64,000 bases of DNA from MTP4 sp052056915 (GCF_052056915.1 NZ_CP195119.1:2604001-2668000), one strand, 5' to 3'. Counted from the stretch's first letter, positions 43,700-52,349 are shown. A program made the numbers and translations. The notes: a model not told the origin generated them from the letters alone.

Positions 43700-44023
43700 A
43701 ATCCTGTTGGGATTGCGGCTTAAAATATCCCCCATGCTTTCGATATGGGCCAGACCGGTTTATTGGAAAATCCAGGGGGATCTTTTTTTGATGAAATGTA
43801 TTAGAGAATCTTTTTTGGTGAAAGGTCTCTCGGGATTTTTTTGGTAAAGGACCTCTCAGGTAACCTTTTTTTGATGAAATATCTCCTGGGCAATCTTTTT
43901 TCTATAGAAGGTTTTTCAGGTAATTCTTTTTTGATAGAAGGTTTCATAGGGTTTGAGAACCAAAGATATATCCGGAGCATAAGCAAAAGCTTTTCATAAG
44001 CATATTTCTGGAGGGAAATAATC
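43700..44023. other. Intergenic region with ~30-bp degenerate repeats
   Basis: Non-coding between the helicase and YtfJ-like genes. About six imperfect repeats fill 43768-43950. A long minus-strand frame crossing them and the next gene is a shadow. Confidence 0.6.
43768..43950. repeat. ~30-bp degenerate tandem repeats
   Basis: About six units containing TTTTTTGATAGAAGG followed by a CTCTCGGG/TTTCAGG-like part. Sequence divergence suggests an old array. Confidence 0.75.
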
Positions 44024-44464
44024 ATGGGAGTAGAAGAGACCATTAAAGAAATAGCAGGGGAACTTGAACGTATTGCAAGCACTAAAACTGTTGTAGGGGA
44101 CCCCATAATTGCAGCAGACAAGACCATTATTCCTATTTCGAAAATCTCGATGGGTTTCGGAGCCGGGGGTGGGGAAGGCAAAAAGGAAAAAGAATCCGGG
44201 TACGGAGGAGGCGGTGGGGCAGGTGCAAAAATCGAGCCTATAGCCTTTATTGTGGTCTCAAAGGAAGATACCCGGATATTCAGGGTTTCGGAGAAGAGTG
44301 ATGTTGGGAAATTTCTCGAAGCCGTCCCTGAAATCGTTCCCGACATCATGGAAAAAATTAAAGCTGTCCGGAACAAGGGCAAAAAAGGGGAGAAAGGGGG
44401 AGCCGGAGAAAGCCCGGAAAAAGGGGAGCCGGAAGAGATTATGGTAAGCGGGGAAGAAGAGTAA
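44024..44464 (+). CDS. GerW/YtfJ-family protein
   Basis: 146 residues, related to the COG3874 (Spore_YtfJ) family despite the absence of sporulation here. Conserved GDPIIAADKTIIPISKISMG followed by a Gly-rich loop GYGGGGGAGAKIEPIAFIVV. The C-terminal third is a Lys/Glu/Gly-rich tail. It starts after a GGAGGG ribosome-binding sequence and is followed by a DUF2953 gene, the same pairing as ytfJ-ytfI of Bacillus. Function unknown. Confidence 0.85.
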   Translation: MGVEETIKEIAGELERIASTKTVVGDPIIAADKTIIPISKISMGFGAGGGEGKKEKESGYGGGGGAGAKIEPIAFIVVSKEDTRIFRVSEKSDVGKFLEAVPEIVPDIMEKIKAVRNKGKKGEKGGAGESPEKGEPEEIMVSGEEE

Positions 44465-44605
44465 AAACGCTGCTGATAACTTCCTCTGAGCCCTGGCTTT
44501 ATTGAAAAGGTTGAAAAATAAGTTTCGTGTCCGGGAATAAACCGGGAGGATTTTTGATACCGGGAATGCAGCCCGGAATTTCCTTGTTTATCGAACCTAT
44601 TGAAT

Positions 44606-45526
44606 ATGCTGGCTGTATACGTTGTTTCCTTATTGTTTTTTTTAGTTTTGTTCGTGCTTATAACGCCTATAGAGTTAACTCTGGATGCGAAAGCCCGGCT
44701 CAGGGAAGGAGAAAGCTTATTCAGGGGCAATTTTTCCATTAAGTGGTTTTTCTTTTCACGTAAGGTCTCTATTGAGAGGCCGGAAAAAAAGGAATCTGAA
44801 GATCGGTCGGAAAAGGGCAAAAAACGTGAACGTAAGGATGAAACAGAAATTGAAATAAAAAAGGAAATAGAAAGGGAAAAAGAGAAGGAAATAGAAAAAA
44901 GGAAAATGAAGGAAATTGAAAAGGAAAAAGAAGAGAAAATATGGACCGAAAAAGGTAGGGGGACAGAAAAGGAAGTAGAGGGGATTGAAAAAGAAAAAGG
45001 AAAAGAAAAAGAAAAAGGAAAAGAAAAAGGAAAAGAAAAAGAGAAAGGAAAAGAAAAAGAGAAAGAGAAAAAAAAGAAAATCGAAAAGGAAATAGAGGAG
45101 ACTAAAGGACCTAAAAAGTTTTGGAAAAAAGAATACTCTTATATCTTAAGGGCGTTCCGCGACCTTCGTGTACCTTTGTTCCGGCTTTTTTCCGATACAT
45201 TGAATTCCTTGAAAATAAAATATCTTGATGCTGATTTTACCTTCGGCCTGCCCGATCCTGCAGACACGGGGATGCTCTGCGGTTTTGCCCACTCCCTGCT
45301 GGGGGTGCTTCATGGGAGGTGCAGGCAGTGTAACGTTTATATCAATCCTGTATTCATGGATCCTGTCCTGGATTTCCGGGGGAATACAAAAATCAGTATA
45401 AAAATATATTCCATTATTTTCTCATTCTTTAAATTTATATTAAACCGGAAAACTTTATGTTTTACATATTCGATTATTAAAGAATGGCTTCAGGGTAAAC
45501 TGAAAGCTCATTCCCAGGCTTTATAA
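44606..45526 (+). CDS. DUF2953-family membrane protein with Lys/Glu-rich insertion
   Basis: 306 residues. An N-terminal membrane helix (LAVYVVSLLFFLVLFVLI), a short conserved part (FRGNFSIKWFFFSRKVSIER), then ~100 residues of Lys/Glu low complexity (KEKEKGKEKGKEKEKGKEKE) and the DUF2953 core (KYLDADFTFGLPDPADTGML, NPVFMDPVLDFRG). The charged block is encoded by purine-only repeats. Partner of the upstream YtfJ-like gene. Start ATG 44606; a TTG two codons upstream is possible. Confidence 0.75.
   Translation: MLAVYVVSLLFFLVLFVLITPIELTLDAKARLREGESLFRGNFSIKWFFFSRKVSIERPEKKESEDRSEKGKKRERKDETEIEIKKEIEREKEKEIEKRKMKEIEKEKEEKIWTEKGRGTEKEVEGIEKEKGKEKEKGKEKGKEKEKGKEKEKEKKKKIEKEIEETKGPKKFWKKEYSYILRAFRDLRVPLFRLFSDTLNSLKIKYLDADFTFGLPDPADTGMLCGFAHSLLGVLHGRCRQCNVYINPVFMDPVLDFRGNTKISIKIYSIIFSFFKFILNRKTLCFTYSIIKEWLQGKLKAHSQAL
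44850..45080 (+). repeat. Purine-only low-complexity tract inside the DUF2953 gene
   Basis: GAAAAAGAAAAAGGA-type degenerate repeats encoding alternating Lys, Glu and Gly. In frame, so the gene stays open. Confidence 0.8.
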
Positions 45527-45551
45527 TTATGAATATGTAACGAGGATACAG

Positions 45552-46505
45552 ATGGATAAGATTAGAATTGTGTCCCCTTCCAGACTTCATCTAACACTTA
45601 TTGACCTCAATGCGGAGATTGGTAGGGTTGATGGAGGGGTGGGGATTACCCTCGATTCTCCCGTTCTCAAGCTTTCCGCAGAAAAAGCGGATTCCGTTGA
45701 GGTGCTCGGGAATTCCGGTCTTACGGAAAAAATCCGAAGTTCAGCCCTTGCCCTGCTCCCCGAGGGAGAAGGCATACGCATCCGGGTCGAAGCAGATTAT
45801 CCTGATCATGTAGGGTTTGGTTCGGGTACCCAGGCGGCGCTTTCCGCGGGGAAGGCCGTAAACGAACTTTACGGTCTTGGAAAATCCGTAACGGAAATTG
45901 CCATTGCCGCAAACCGGGGGACCACCTCGGGGATCGGGGTTGCAGCTTTTGAAAGGGGCGGCTTCCTGCTGGACGGCGGGCACAGGTTCGGGGATAAGAA
46001 AACCTTCTCACACGATGTGAAGGGGTTTCCTCCGGGCCTTTTGCTCTCCAGGTACGAGTTTCCTGACTGGCCGATTGTTGTTGCAGTCCCCAACGGGCAG
46101 GGGGTCCATGACGATAAGGAGATCAACGTCTTCAATACAACCTGCCCAATCCCGCTTTCCGAGGTCCGGGAGCTTTCGCATGTGCTCCTTATGCAGCTAC
46201 TCCCCGCCCTTCTTGAAGAGGACTCGGAGAGTTTCGGGGATGCGGTCAATCATATCCAGACCGTGGGCTTCAAAAAGCGCGAGGTCGATCTCCAGCCGAT
46301 CGCGCAGGATACTATGGCTTTCATGCGGGAGAACGGCTGCTACGGGGCAGGCATGAGTTCCTTCGGGCCTCTTGTCTACGGCCTGGTTGACAACTCCAGG
46401 GAAGCGGCTCAGGTCAGGAACGAGGTCCAGAGGATGCTCGATGAGTCGGTAGGTGGAACTGTACTTTTGACGAAAGCCAGGAATAAAGGTGCGGATATCA
46501 TCTAA
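45552..46505 (+). CDS. mptG: Beta-ribofuranosylaminobenzene 5'-phosphate synthase, copy 1
   Basis: 317 residues, GHMP-kinase-like fold. Condenses PRPP with 4-hydroxybenzoate (or p-aminobenzoate) in tetrahydromethanopterin synthesis. Signatures are IVSPSRLHLTLIDLNAEIGR, DHVGFGSGTQAALSAGKAVN and GTTSGIGVAAFERGGFLLDG. The leader GAATATGTAACGAGGATACAG is shared with the next copy. Tandem to a second paralog; either could be the main enzyme. Confidence 0.9.
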   Translation: MDKIRIVSPSRLHLTLIDLNAEIGRVDGGVGITLDSPVLKLSAEKADSVEVLGNSGLTEKIRSSALALLPEGEGIRIRVEADYPDHVGFGSGTQAALSAGKAVNELYGLGKSVTEIAIAANRGTTSGIGVAAFERGGFLLDGGHRFGDKKTFSHDVKGFPPGLLLSRYEFPDWPIVVAVPNGQGVHDDKEINVFNTTCPIPLSEVRELSHVLLMQLLPALLEEDSESFGDAVNHIQTVGFKKREVDLQPIAQDTMAFMRENGCYGAGMSSFGPLVYGLVDNSREAAQVRNEVQRMLDESVGGTVLLTKARNKGADII

Positions 46506-46663
46506 AGATGCGGATATCTCGTGCTGAGGCCGGGTTTGGCAACCTGCTCTGCTTCTGAAAGCTCCTGCCGGCCACCGGTTGGTATTGCTTACCCGTTCTA
46601 TCTTTTTCAGAAGCGATCGAAGGGGTTAGCCCTAAGCTTTATGAATATGTAACGAGGATACAG

Positions 46664-47635
46664 ATGGATATGATTAGAATAGTGTCTCCATCCAGACTTC
46701 ATCTGACCCTTATTGACCTGAATGCGGAGATTGGCAGGGTTGATGGAGGGGTGGGAATCACACTTGAATCCCCGGGCATGGAACTTTCCGCAGTTGAAGC
46801 TGAGACTGTGGAGGTTCTTGGTGATTCCGTTCTCGCAGGGAGGGTGCGAAAAGCGGCGAAGTCCTTACTTCCCGAGGACCGGGGGATCAGGATCAATATC
46901 GAAAGGGCCATCCCTGATCATGTAGGGCTGGGTTCCGGGACCCAGGCCGCAATTTCGGCTGCAGCAGCTGTAAATGAAGTTTACGGGCTTGGTAAATCTG
47001 TCAGGGAACTTGCGGTTGCCGTAGGGAGAGGGGGAACTTCCGGGATAGGGGTTGCTGCCTTTGAAAATGGGGGTTTTCTCCTGGACGGAGGGCACAAATT
47101 CAAGGACAAGGGTGCTTTTTCCCCCTCAGCCGCCAGCCATGTGCCCCCAGGGCCTGTACTTTTCAGGGAGGATTTCCCGGACTGGCCTATCGTCCTTGCA
47201 ATAGCGGACACCAAAGGGGCCCATGATGCGGAAGAGGTTGATATTTTCAAAAAGGTCTGCCCCATTCCCCTGGCTGAAGTCCAGGAAGTTGCTCATGTGA
47301 TTCTCATGCAGATGCTTCCCGCGCTCGTGGAAGAAGACCTGGAAAGCTTTGGAGCTGCGGTCAATCACCTCCAGACTGTCGGCTTCAAAAAGCGGGAGGT
47401 CGAAATCCAGCCCCGGCCGGTGCTCGATGTCGTACAGTTCATGCGGGATAACGGAGCAAGCGGCTCCGGAGTCAGCTCCTTCGGGCCTGTGGTCTACGGG
47501 ATTGCAGGGAGCATGAGCGAAGGCGAAAAGCTCCGGAAGGAAGTCCAGCAGATGCTTGACGAGTCCATCGGGGGAGAAGCTCTGCTCACGAAAGCGAGGA
47601 ACAGGGGTGCGGAGATCTCCGGAGGGCTTTTTTGA
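46664..47635 (+). CDS. mptG: Beta-ribofuranosylaminobenzene 5'-phosphate synthase, copy 2
   Basis: 323 residues, strongly similar to copy 1 along its full length (IVSPSRLHLTLIDLNAEIGR identical; DHVGLGSGTQAAISAAAAVN; GTSGIGVAAFENGGFLLDG). All visible motifs are intact, so it is not an obvious pseudogene. Its stop overlaps the TTG start of nop5, placing it in the nop5-flpA operon. Whether the two copies differ in substrate is unknown. Confidence 0.88.
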   Translation: MDMIRIVSPSRLHLTLIDLNAEIGRVDGGVGITLESPGMELSAVEAETVEVLGDSVLAGRVRKAAKSLLPEDRGIRINIERAIPDHVGLGSGTQAAISAAAAVNEVYGLGKSVRELAVAVGRGGTSGIGVAAFENGGFLLDGGHKFKDKGAFSPSAASHVPPGPVLFREDFPDWPIVLAIADTKGAHDAEEVDIFKKVCPIPLAEVQEVAHVILMQMLPALVEEDLESFGAAVNHLQTVGFKKREVEIQPRPVLDVVQFMRDNGASGSGVSSFGPVVYGIAGSMSEGEKLRKEVQQMLDESIGGEALLTKARNRGAEISGGLF

Positions 47636-48648
47636 AACTTGAGGCCTGGTTCGGGACGCTTGATCTGGGCGAGGACGGGAAAGTCCTTGCATCAGATCCT
47701 TTTTCAAAAAATGTAAGGGAGCTTGCGCTTCGTTCCCTTTCCCTGAGGGAACCGGGAAAAGGTATCCCTCCTGCAGGTTTTGACCTCCGGTCCGCTGCTC
47801 TTGCCTGTGGGTTTGTCGGATCTCCGGAAGAGTATGACTCCCTCTTACACGAAGTAACCCTGGATGCTGCAAAGCTGCAGATCTCGGGGGCTTTAACGCC
47901 TGACCAGCGCATAATCCTTGCAGTGGAAGCCCTGGATGATGTAAATGAGACTGTAAACGTCCTTTCGGAAAGGCTTTCCGAGTGGTACGGGGGTTATTTC
48001 CCGGAAAGCGGTTTGAGTGGGGAAACCCTGGCCAGGTTTGTCACAAAATATGGTTCCAGGAAAAATGTTGACCCTGAAGATCCTCTTTACGCAAAAGCCG
48101 CGGATTCCATGGGTGCGGAACTCGAAGCCTTTGATGAGGAACTTCTCAAAGGGTTTGCCACAAGCGTCTGCAGCCTCTACGACCGGCGGAAGCAGATCGA
48201 GGCATATATAGAATCCAGTATGGAAAACACAGCTCCAAACCTTAGCCTGCTTGCAGGTCCCATGCTTGGGGCAAGGCTTATCAGCATCGCAGGCAGCCTG
48301 GAAAAACTTGCCGCTTTTCCCTCCAGTACGATCCAGGTAATAGGGGCTAATAAAGCTCTTTTCAAACATCTCAGGTCCAGGGCTCCCTCCCCGAAACACG
48401 GGATAATTTTCAGCCACCCCCTTATCAATACCTCTCCCTGGTGGCAGCGGGGAAAAATCGCAAGAGCCGTTGCTGCAAAGCTTTCCCTGGCTGCGAGAAC
48501 GGACCTTTACTCCGGAGAAAAAGTCCCCTCCCTTGCAGAAAAACTGGACGCAAAAGTGCAGCAGATCCGGCTTCTGAATCCCGAACCTCCCCGGAAAAAG
48601 CCGGAAAGCGGGTTAAAGCCAAAAGGAAAAAAGAAGAGGAGGCAGTAA
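47632..48648 (+). CDS. nop5: C/D box RNP protein Nop5 (Nop56/58), TTG start
   Basis: 338 residues. Scaffold of the archaeal C/D box ribonucleoprotein that guides 2'-O-methylation of RNA. The NOP domain is clear (GPMLGARLISIAGSLEKLAA, STIQVIGANKALFKHLRS, SPKHGIIFSHPLIN), with a basic C-terminus. The TTG start overlaps the mptG stop (TTGA) and is preceded by GGAGGG at a suitable distance; no ATG starts the family-typical N-terminus. flpA follows directly. Confidence 0.92.
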   Translation: MKLEAWFGTLDLGEDGKVLASDPFSKNVRELALRSLSLREPGKGIPPAGFDLRSAALACGFVGSPEEYDSLLHEVTLDAAKLQISGALTPDQRIILAVEALDDVNETVNVLSERLSEWYGGYFPESGLSGETLARFVTKYGSRKNVDPEDPLYAKAADSMGAELEAFDEELLKGFATSVCSLYDRRKQIEAYIESSMENTAPNLSLLAGPMLGARLISIAGSLEKLAAFPSSTIQVIGANKALFKHLRSRAPSPKHGIIFSHPLINTSPWWQRGKIARAVAAKLSLAARTDLYSGEKVPSLAEKLDAKVQQIRLLNPEPPRKKPESGLKPKGKKKRRQ

Positions 48649-49338
48649 ATGCCCGAAGTAAAGACTCTTTCCGAAGGAATTTTTGAAATCACGAAGGGCA
48701 AAAAGTATCTCGCCACGAAAAACCTGGACCCGGGTATGACGGTATACGGAGAAAGACTGCTCTCTATCGAAGGCTCGGAGTACAGGACCTGGGACCCGCG
48801 CCGGAGTAAGCTTGGGGCAATGGTACTCAAAAAGTTCAGAATTCCTCTCAGGCAGGATTCAAAAGTCCTCTATCTTGGGGCTGCTTCCGGCACAACGGTT
48901 AGCCATGTCTCGGATATTGTACCCGGAGGGGCAGTTTATGCCGTTGAGTTTTCCCCCCGGAGCATGCGGGACCTTATAAGCCTTGTAGCCCGCCGTAGTA
49001 ACCTGTACCCGATCCTTGCAGACGCTGGAAAACCCAATATCTATGCCCACCTGGTCGAACCCGTGGACGTGGTCTTCCAGGACGTTGCCCAGCCTAACCA
49101 GGCCGAGATCGCCGCGAGGAACGCGGCCCGCTATTTGAAAAGTGACGGGTATCTCCTGTTAGCCATCAAAGCCCGGAGCATTGACACCGCGGCAAACCCG
49201 AAACAGGTTTTCAGGGACGAAATCAAAAAACTGGAGCAGGCATTCGAACCAAAGTTTGAAATCCTTACTGCCAGGGACCTGAAGCCCTATCATGAAGACC
49301 ATCTCGGCGTCCTGGCAAAGCTCAAAAAATCGGACTGA
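48649..49338 (+). CDS. flpA: Fibrillarin-like rRNA/tRNA 2'-O-methyltransferase
   Basis: 229 residues. SAM-dependent methyltransferase of the C/D box RNP. Fibrillarin signatures: YRTWDPRRSKLGAMVLKKF, VLYLGAASGTTVSHVSDIVP, VYAVEFSPRSMRDLISLVAR, VDVVFQDVAQPNQAEI. Its ATG immediately follows the nop5 stop, so the partner proteins are made together. Confidence 0.95.
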   Translation: MPEVKTLSEGIFEITKGKKYLATKNLDPGMTVYGERLLSIEGSEYRTWDPRRSKLGAMVLKKFRIPLRQDSKVLYLGAASGTTVSHVSDIVPGGAVYAVEFSPRSMRDLISLVARRSNLYPILADAGKPNIYAHLVEPVDVVFQDVAQPNQAEIAARNAARYLKSDGYLLLAIKARSIDTAANPKQVFRDEIKKLEQAFEPKFEILTARDLKPYHEDHLGVLAKLKKSD

Positions 49339-49667
49339 AAAGTCGAAGGAATTGGGCTAAAGGCCATTTTAATTCGGCTAATAGTCATCTGAATTATAGT
49401 CCCGAACGTAAATATTTACACTTACATTATAACCACGGAAGAAACAGAAAGCACGGAAAGGTTGTTCCCCAATTTCCTTTATTCCGTGTTTTCCGTGCTT
49501 TCTGTGGTTAAACTTTCACTTGAGATTGGTGAAGGAATTTGAGTCCTTGACTATAGTTAAAAGCCGTGGAAATTTGGATAAAGAGTTGCAGGAATCAGCC
49601 TGAAAAGCCAAAGGAAAAAGGTTAAGAACTACAGAAAAGCTTTGGAAAAGGTTCTTGATTCCCCTTT
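49339..49667. other. Convergent intergenic region after flpA
   Basis: 329 bp between flpA (+) and the ArsR-type gene (-). Contains the inverted repeat at 49444-49505. No gene is seen. Confidence 0.55.
49444..49505. repeat. Inverted repeat with 15-bp perfect arms
   Basis: ACAGAAAGCACGGAA (49444-49458) and its exact complement (49491-49505) are separated by 32 nt, with further ACCAC and CACGGAA partial repeats around. It could form a long hairpin at the 3' end of flpA; there is no T-run. Confidence 0.7.
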
Positions 49668-50213
49668 TCATCTTTTGACGTTCACAAACAGTCTCTTTTT
49701 GGTGACCGGGATAAGTTTTTTCCACTCCACGACTGCGTCTTCTTCAAAAGTATATTCATCCACTGTTTTGTCCGAGAATTTCCCGTCAACTTCATAAATG
49801 TAAAAGCCTTCCTCTCCGTCCGTGGAAACTACTTTAATCCTGTTTCCCATCTGTGTGACCTCCACAGCGGCAACACTTTTCAGGGCTTCAAGGAGGGTTG
49901 TGCCTTCTTCAACTTCCACGTCCCGGTTTTCTGCAAAGTGGTCCAGAAATGAATATACGTTGCTGATTTTGATTGCTATCATATGGAGGTTCCCTAACTT
50001 TTTTCTCTCAACCAGTTCGGCTTCCTCCAGAATCTTTATGTGTTTGGCAGCGACGGGTACGGAGATCCCCAGTTCTCTGGCAATACCTGAGATGTGAGTG
50101 TCCTCTCCGCTCAGGAGTTCCAGAATGGAGAGGCGGGTATCGCTCGATATTGCTTTGAATAGTTTCTCTCCCCCTCCGTTTATTCCCGAATTCTTCATAA
50201 CATTTACTACCAT
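49668..50213 (-). CDS. ArsR-type regulator with C-terminal DUF4430 (transcobalamin-like) domain
   Basis: 181 residues. The N-terminal half is an ArsR winged helix (LFKAISSDTRLSILELLSGE, ISGIARELGISVPVAAKHIK, ILEEAELVERKKLGNLHMIA). The C-terminal ~75 residues show the DUF4430 pattern: EEGTTLLEALKSVAAVEVTQ, GFYIYEVDGKFSD and DEYTFEEDAVVEWKKLIPV. DUF4430 resembles the C-terminal domain of transcobalamin-type B12 carriers. It is divergent from the DUF2162/ExbB/CobN-like cluster. Likely a one-component sensor of corrinoid or a related ligand; ligand inferred. Confidence 0.75.
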   Translation of the reverse strand: MVVNVMKNSGINGGGEKLFKAISSDTRLSILELLSGEDTHISGIARELGISVPVAAKHIKILEEAELVERKKLGNLHMIAIKISNVYSFLDHFAENRDVEVEEGTTLLEALKSVAAVEVTQMGNRIKVVSTDGEEGFYIYEVDGKFSDKTVDEYTFEEDAVVEWKKLIPVTKKRLFVNVKR

Positions 50214-50659
50214 AATGTGTCCCTATACAAACTCCATTACTTATAATTATTGCTATTCGTAAATACAAGTAATATATTATATGCCCTCTTTTAGTTCCTT
50301 TTTTCTAATTGCGTTTACTAAAATTTACTTGAATTTTATTTGCTCCATTCCACCCTCTCAAATCAAATCTCAGATGTTAACAGAGTTAATTTGCGCATAA
50401 TTAGTCTTAATATTCTTTCAATATTTCTTATTAGGTCATCCGCGTATTTTTTTGATCGCTGCTTATAATATTCCTTTTAATATTTTCTGATGTTATTTTT
50501 TTAATTTTTTAGTTCTTGAGCTCAGGTCCGAGTTTCCTCTTAAACTTCTCCTTCTCTAAAAAACGATTTCATCTTCTGGCTTGTTAGTCTTTGGGGTAAT
50601 AATCGTTACCCAAAAACCAGTTTTTATTTAACTCAATTCTAAATGCACAGGGAGATACT
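50214..50659. other. Divergent regulatory region of the CobN-like cluster
   Basis: 446 bp, very AT-rich, no gene seen. It carries the palindromic operator at 50594-50611 and, on the minus strand near 50262-50285, TATA-like DNA for the ArsR-type gene. Confidence 0.6.
50594..50611. promoter_or_regulatory. 18-bp palindromic operator, copy 1 (DUF2162/CobN-like cluster)
   Basis: GGGTAA and TTACCC arms 6 bp apart, with the central AATC. It ends ~10 bp before the TATA-like TTTTTATTTA (50621-50630). The same palindrome occurs at 57962 with the same downstream spacing and a shared AAAAACAG-like flank. Confidence 0.75.
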
Positions 50660-51337
50660 ATGGACTCTGCTGTATTGACTGTTATTGGGATTTTAATAGG
50701 TATCCTCATCTTCGGGCTTAAAACTGGATTAGGTTGCGGCTTTTCAAACCTAAAAACGCGAGAAATCCTCGCAGTCGGAAGCAGTTATTTCTTTTTGGCC
50801 CTGCTCTTTGGAAGTATTGTGGATAACATAAGCATGGATAGTTTTGAACAAATTTCATCGATGGGTATGGGGATTCACGTGATCGTTTCCCTGTTTCTTA
50901 TCGGAGCTGGGATTTACACCCAGAAAAAGTGGAACTCGGGAAAGGACGTTTCAAGGCATACCTTCCTCGCCATCTCAATGCCCTGCCCTGTCTGCCTGGC
51001 GGCTCTTGCGGTATCCTGCTTGCTGCTGGCTTCCACCCTTGACATAGGAGGGTTGAAGATCGGACTTCTTGTAGGAACTGCTTTTTTCATCTCGGTTGTA
51101 GGTTCTTCCCTCATTTTCAGGAAAATGGGTAAGACTCCCGAGACCCTGGGAACCGTTATGATGCTCCTCGGGATCTATTACCTTATGGGTGCTTTGCTGA
51201 TCCCCGCCTACATGAAAACTAAACAGATGCACCTGGCTACCCTGGACGGAGGCAGTTCAGGAGTGGTTCCCCTATTGATACTGGGACTCATCATTCTGGG
51301 AGGGTTTTTCCTCGGGCATGTGAGGTCTGAACAATGA
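50660..51337 (+). CDS. DUF2162-family membrane protein (putative transporter)
   Basis: 225 residues, about six membrane helices with little loop sequence. Conserved-looking GLKTGLGCGFSNLKTREILA at the N-terminus and a membrane-embedded MPCPVCLAALAVSCLLL with three Cys. No ATPase motif. The start has GGGAGAT three bases upstream. It overlaps the ExbB-like gene (ATGA) and heads the cluster, so it may be the membrane channel or a metal-handling subunit of the CobN-like system. Confidence 0.8.
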   Translation: MDSAVLTVIGILIGILIFGLKTGLGCGFSNLKTREILAVGSSYFFLALLFGSIVDNISMDSFEQISSMGMGIHVIVSLFLIGAGIYTQKKWNSGKDVSRHTFLAISMPCPVCLAALAVSCLLLASTLDIGGLKIGLLVGTAFFISVVGSSLIFRKMGKTPETLGTVMMLLGIYYLMGALLIPAYMKTKQMHLATLDGGSSGVVPLLILGLIILGGFFLGHVRSEQ

Positions 51338-51960
51338 GTGCAGGCCCCATCTTCGAGATAATGTATACCTTCTCCTCGGCTTTGCTCTATCCGGTAATCT
51401 TGATCCTCCTGTTTCTGGTGCTTTTTTCCCTGATCCTTATCGGGGAATTTCTCTCTGAGTACGCAAAGCGGCACAGGGACAGGGACAATCTGGAAGTTCA
51501 GTGCAAGGGTTTAAGGGAATCCTGTCTGAATTCAAACTTTTCGGAGGCTGCCGGGGTTCTGGGAAGCATAAAGCAAAACTACATGGTAACTTCCTTTTCG
51601 AGGGATGCTTCGAAGTACCTGAATGACCTGAACTTCCCTGCTATCGAAAGGCTTTCCGAGGACTATGAAATCAAAATGGCCAAGCGCCTTGAGCAAACAA
51701 AGATCGTTGCAACGATTTCCCCCATGCTCGGGCTTATGGGCACCCTTATCCCTCTCGGGCCCGCTCTGATCGGGCTTTCTCAGGGAGACATCGCCACCCT
51801 TGCAAACAACCTCATGATCGCTTTTGCCACCACGGTCGTGGGACTTTTTGCGGGGAGCATAGGGTATGTCCTCACCCAGGTCAGGAGGCGCTGGTACTGG
51901 GAAGACATGTCAGATATCGATTACATCCTTGACACAATTGAAGAAAAAACAGGAGATTAA
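51334..51960 (+). CDS. MotA/TolQ/ExbB-family proton channel protein
   Basis: 208 residues. An N-terminal membrane helix (YPVILILLFLVLFSLILIGE), a cytoplasmic loop, then two helices with the family signature VATISPMLGLMGTLIPLGPA and LANNLMIAFATTVVGLFAGS. ExbB/TolQ proteins turn ion flow into mechanical work on an extracytoplasmic partner. Here it lies between DUF2162 and DUF2149 genes, in front of an exported CobN-like protein. Confidence 0.88.
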   Translation: MSAGPIFEIMYTFSSALLYPVILILLFLVLFSLILIGEFLSEYAKRHRDRDNLEVQCKGLRESCLNSNFSEAAGVLGSIKQNYMVTSFSRDASKYLNDLNFPAIERLSEDYEIKMAKRLEQTKIVATISPMLGLMGTLIPLGPALIGLSQGDIATLANNLMIAFATTVVGLFAGSIGYVLTQVRRRWYWEDMSDIDYILDTIEEKTGD

Positions 51961-51962
51961 GG

Positions 51963-52349
51963 ATGAAAAGATCAAAATCAAGACGCTACCACCGTACAGG
52001 TCTCTTCGCTGACCCTGAAGACCAGAACCCCCTTACCGGGGTTGCCAACCTTTTCGATGTGGCGATGGTCTTCTCGGTTGCCCTGCTGGTTGCCCTGGTG
52101 ATGTCCTACCAGCTTCCTGAACTCCTGAACCCCAACGAAGATATAACAATCGTAAAAAATCCGGGTGCTCAGGATATGAAGATAATCATCAAAGAAGAGG
52201 GTCAGCCCATTGAAGTCCTGAACATGACCGACAACATCGGGGGAGGGACAGGAGAAGCTCTCGGAACGGCTTACAAACTGGCTGACGGCAGGGTAATTTA
52301 CGTGCCGGAAAGTGAGGAAGAGGCCGGAGGCAACGAGACTTCGGGTTAA
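51963..52349 (+). CDS. DUF2149-family protein, ExbD/TolR-like in position and layout
   Basis: 128 residues. A short basic cytoplasmic N-terminus, one membrane helix (VANLFDVAMVFSVALLVALV with an Asp at its start, as in ExbD), then a ~70-residue external domain (PGAQDMKIIIKEEGQPIEVL). Two bases after the ExbB-like gene. The topology matches ExbD/TolR; homology to them is not shown. Confidence 0.75.
   Translation: MKRSKSRRYHRTGLFADPEDQNPLTGVANLFDVAMVFSVALLVALVMSYQLPELLNPNEDITIVKNPGAQDMKIIIKEEGQPIEVLNMTDNIGGGTGEALGTAYKLADGRVIYVPESEEEAGGNETSG

Noticed and set aside
43801..44820. 339-codon minus-strand open frame
   Set aside because: It is antisense to the YtfJ-like gene and runs through degenerate 30-bp repeats; composition is Pro/Ser/Arg-rich low complexity without family features.
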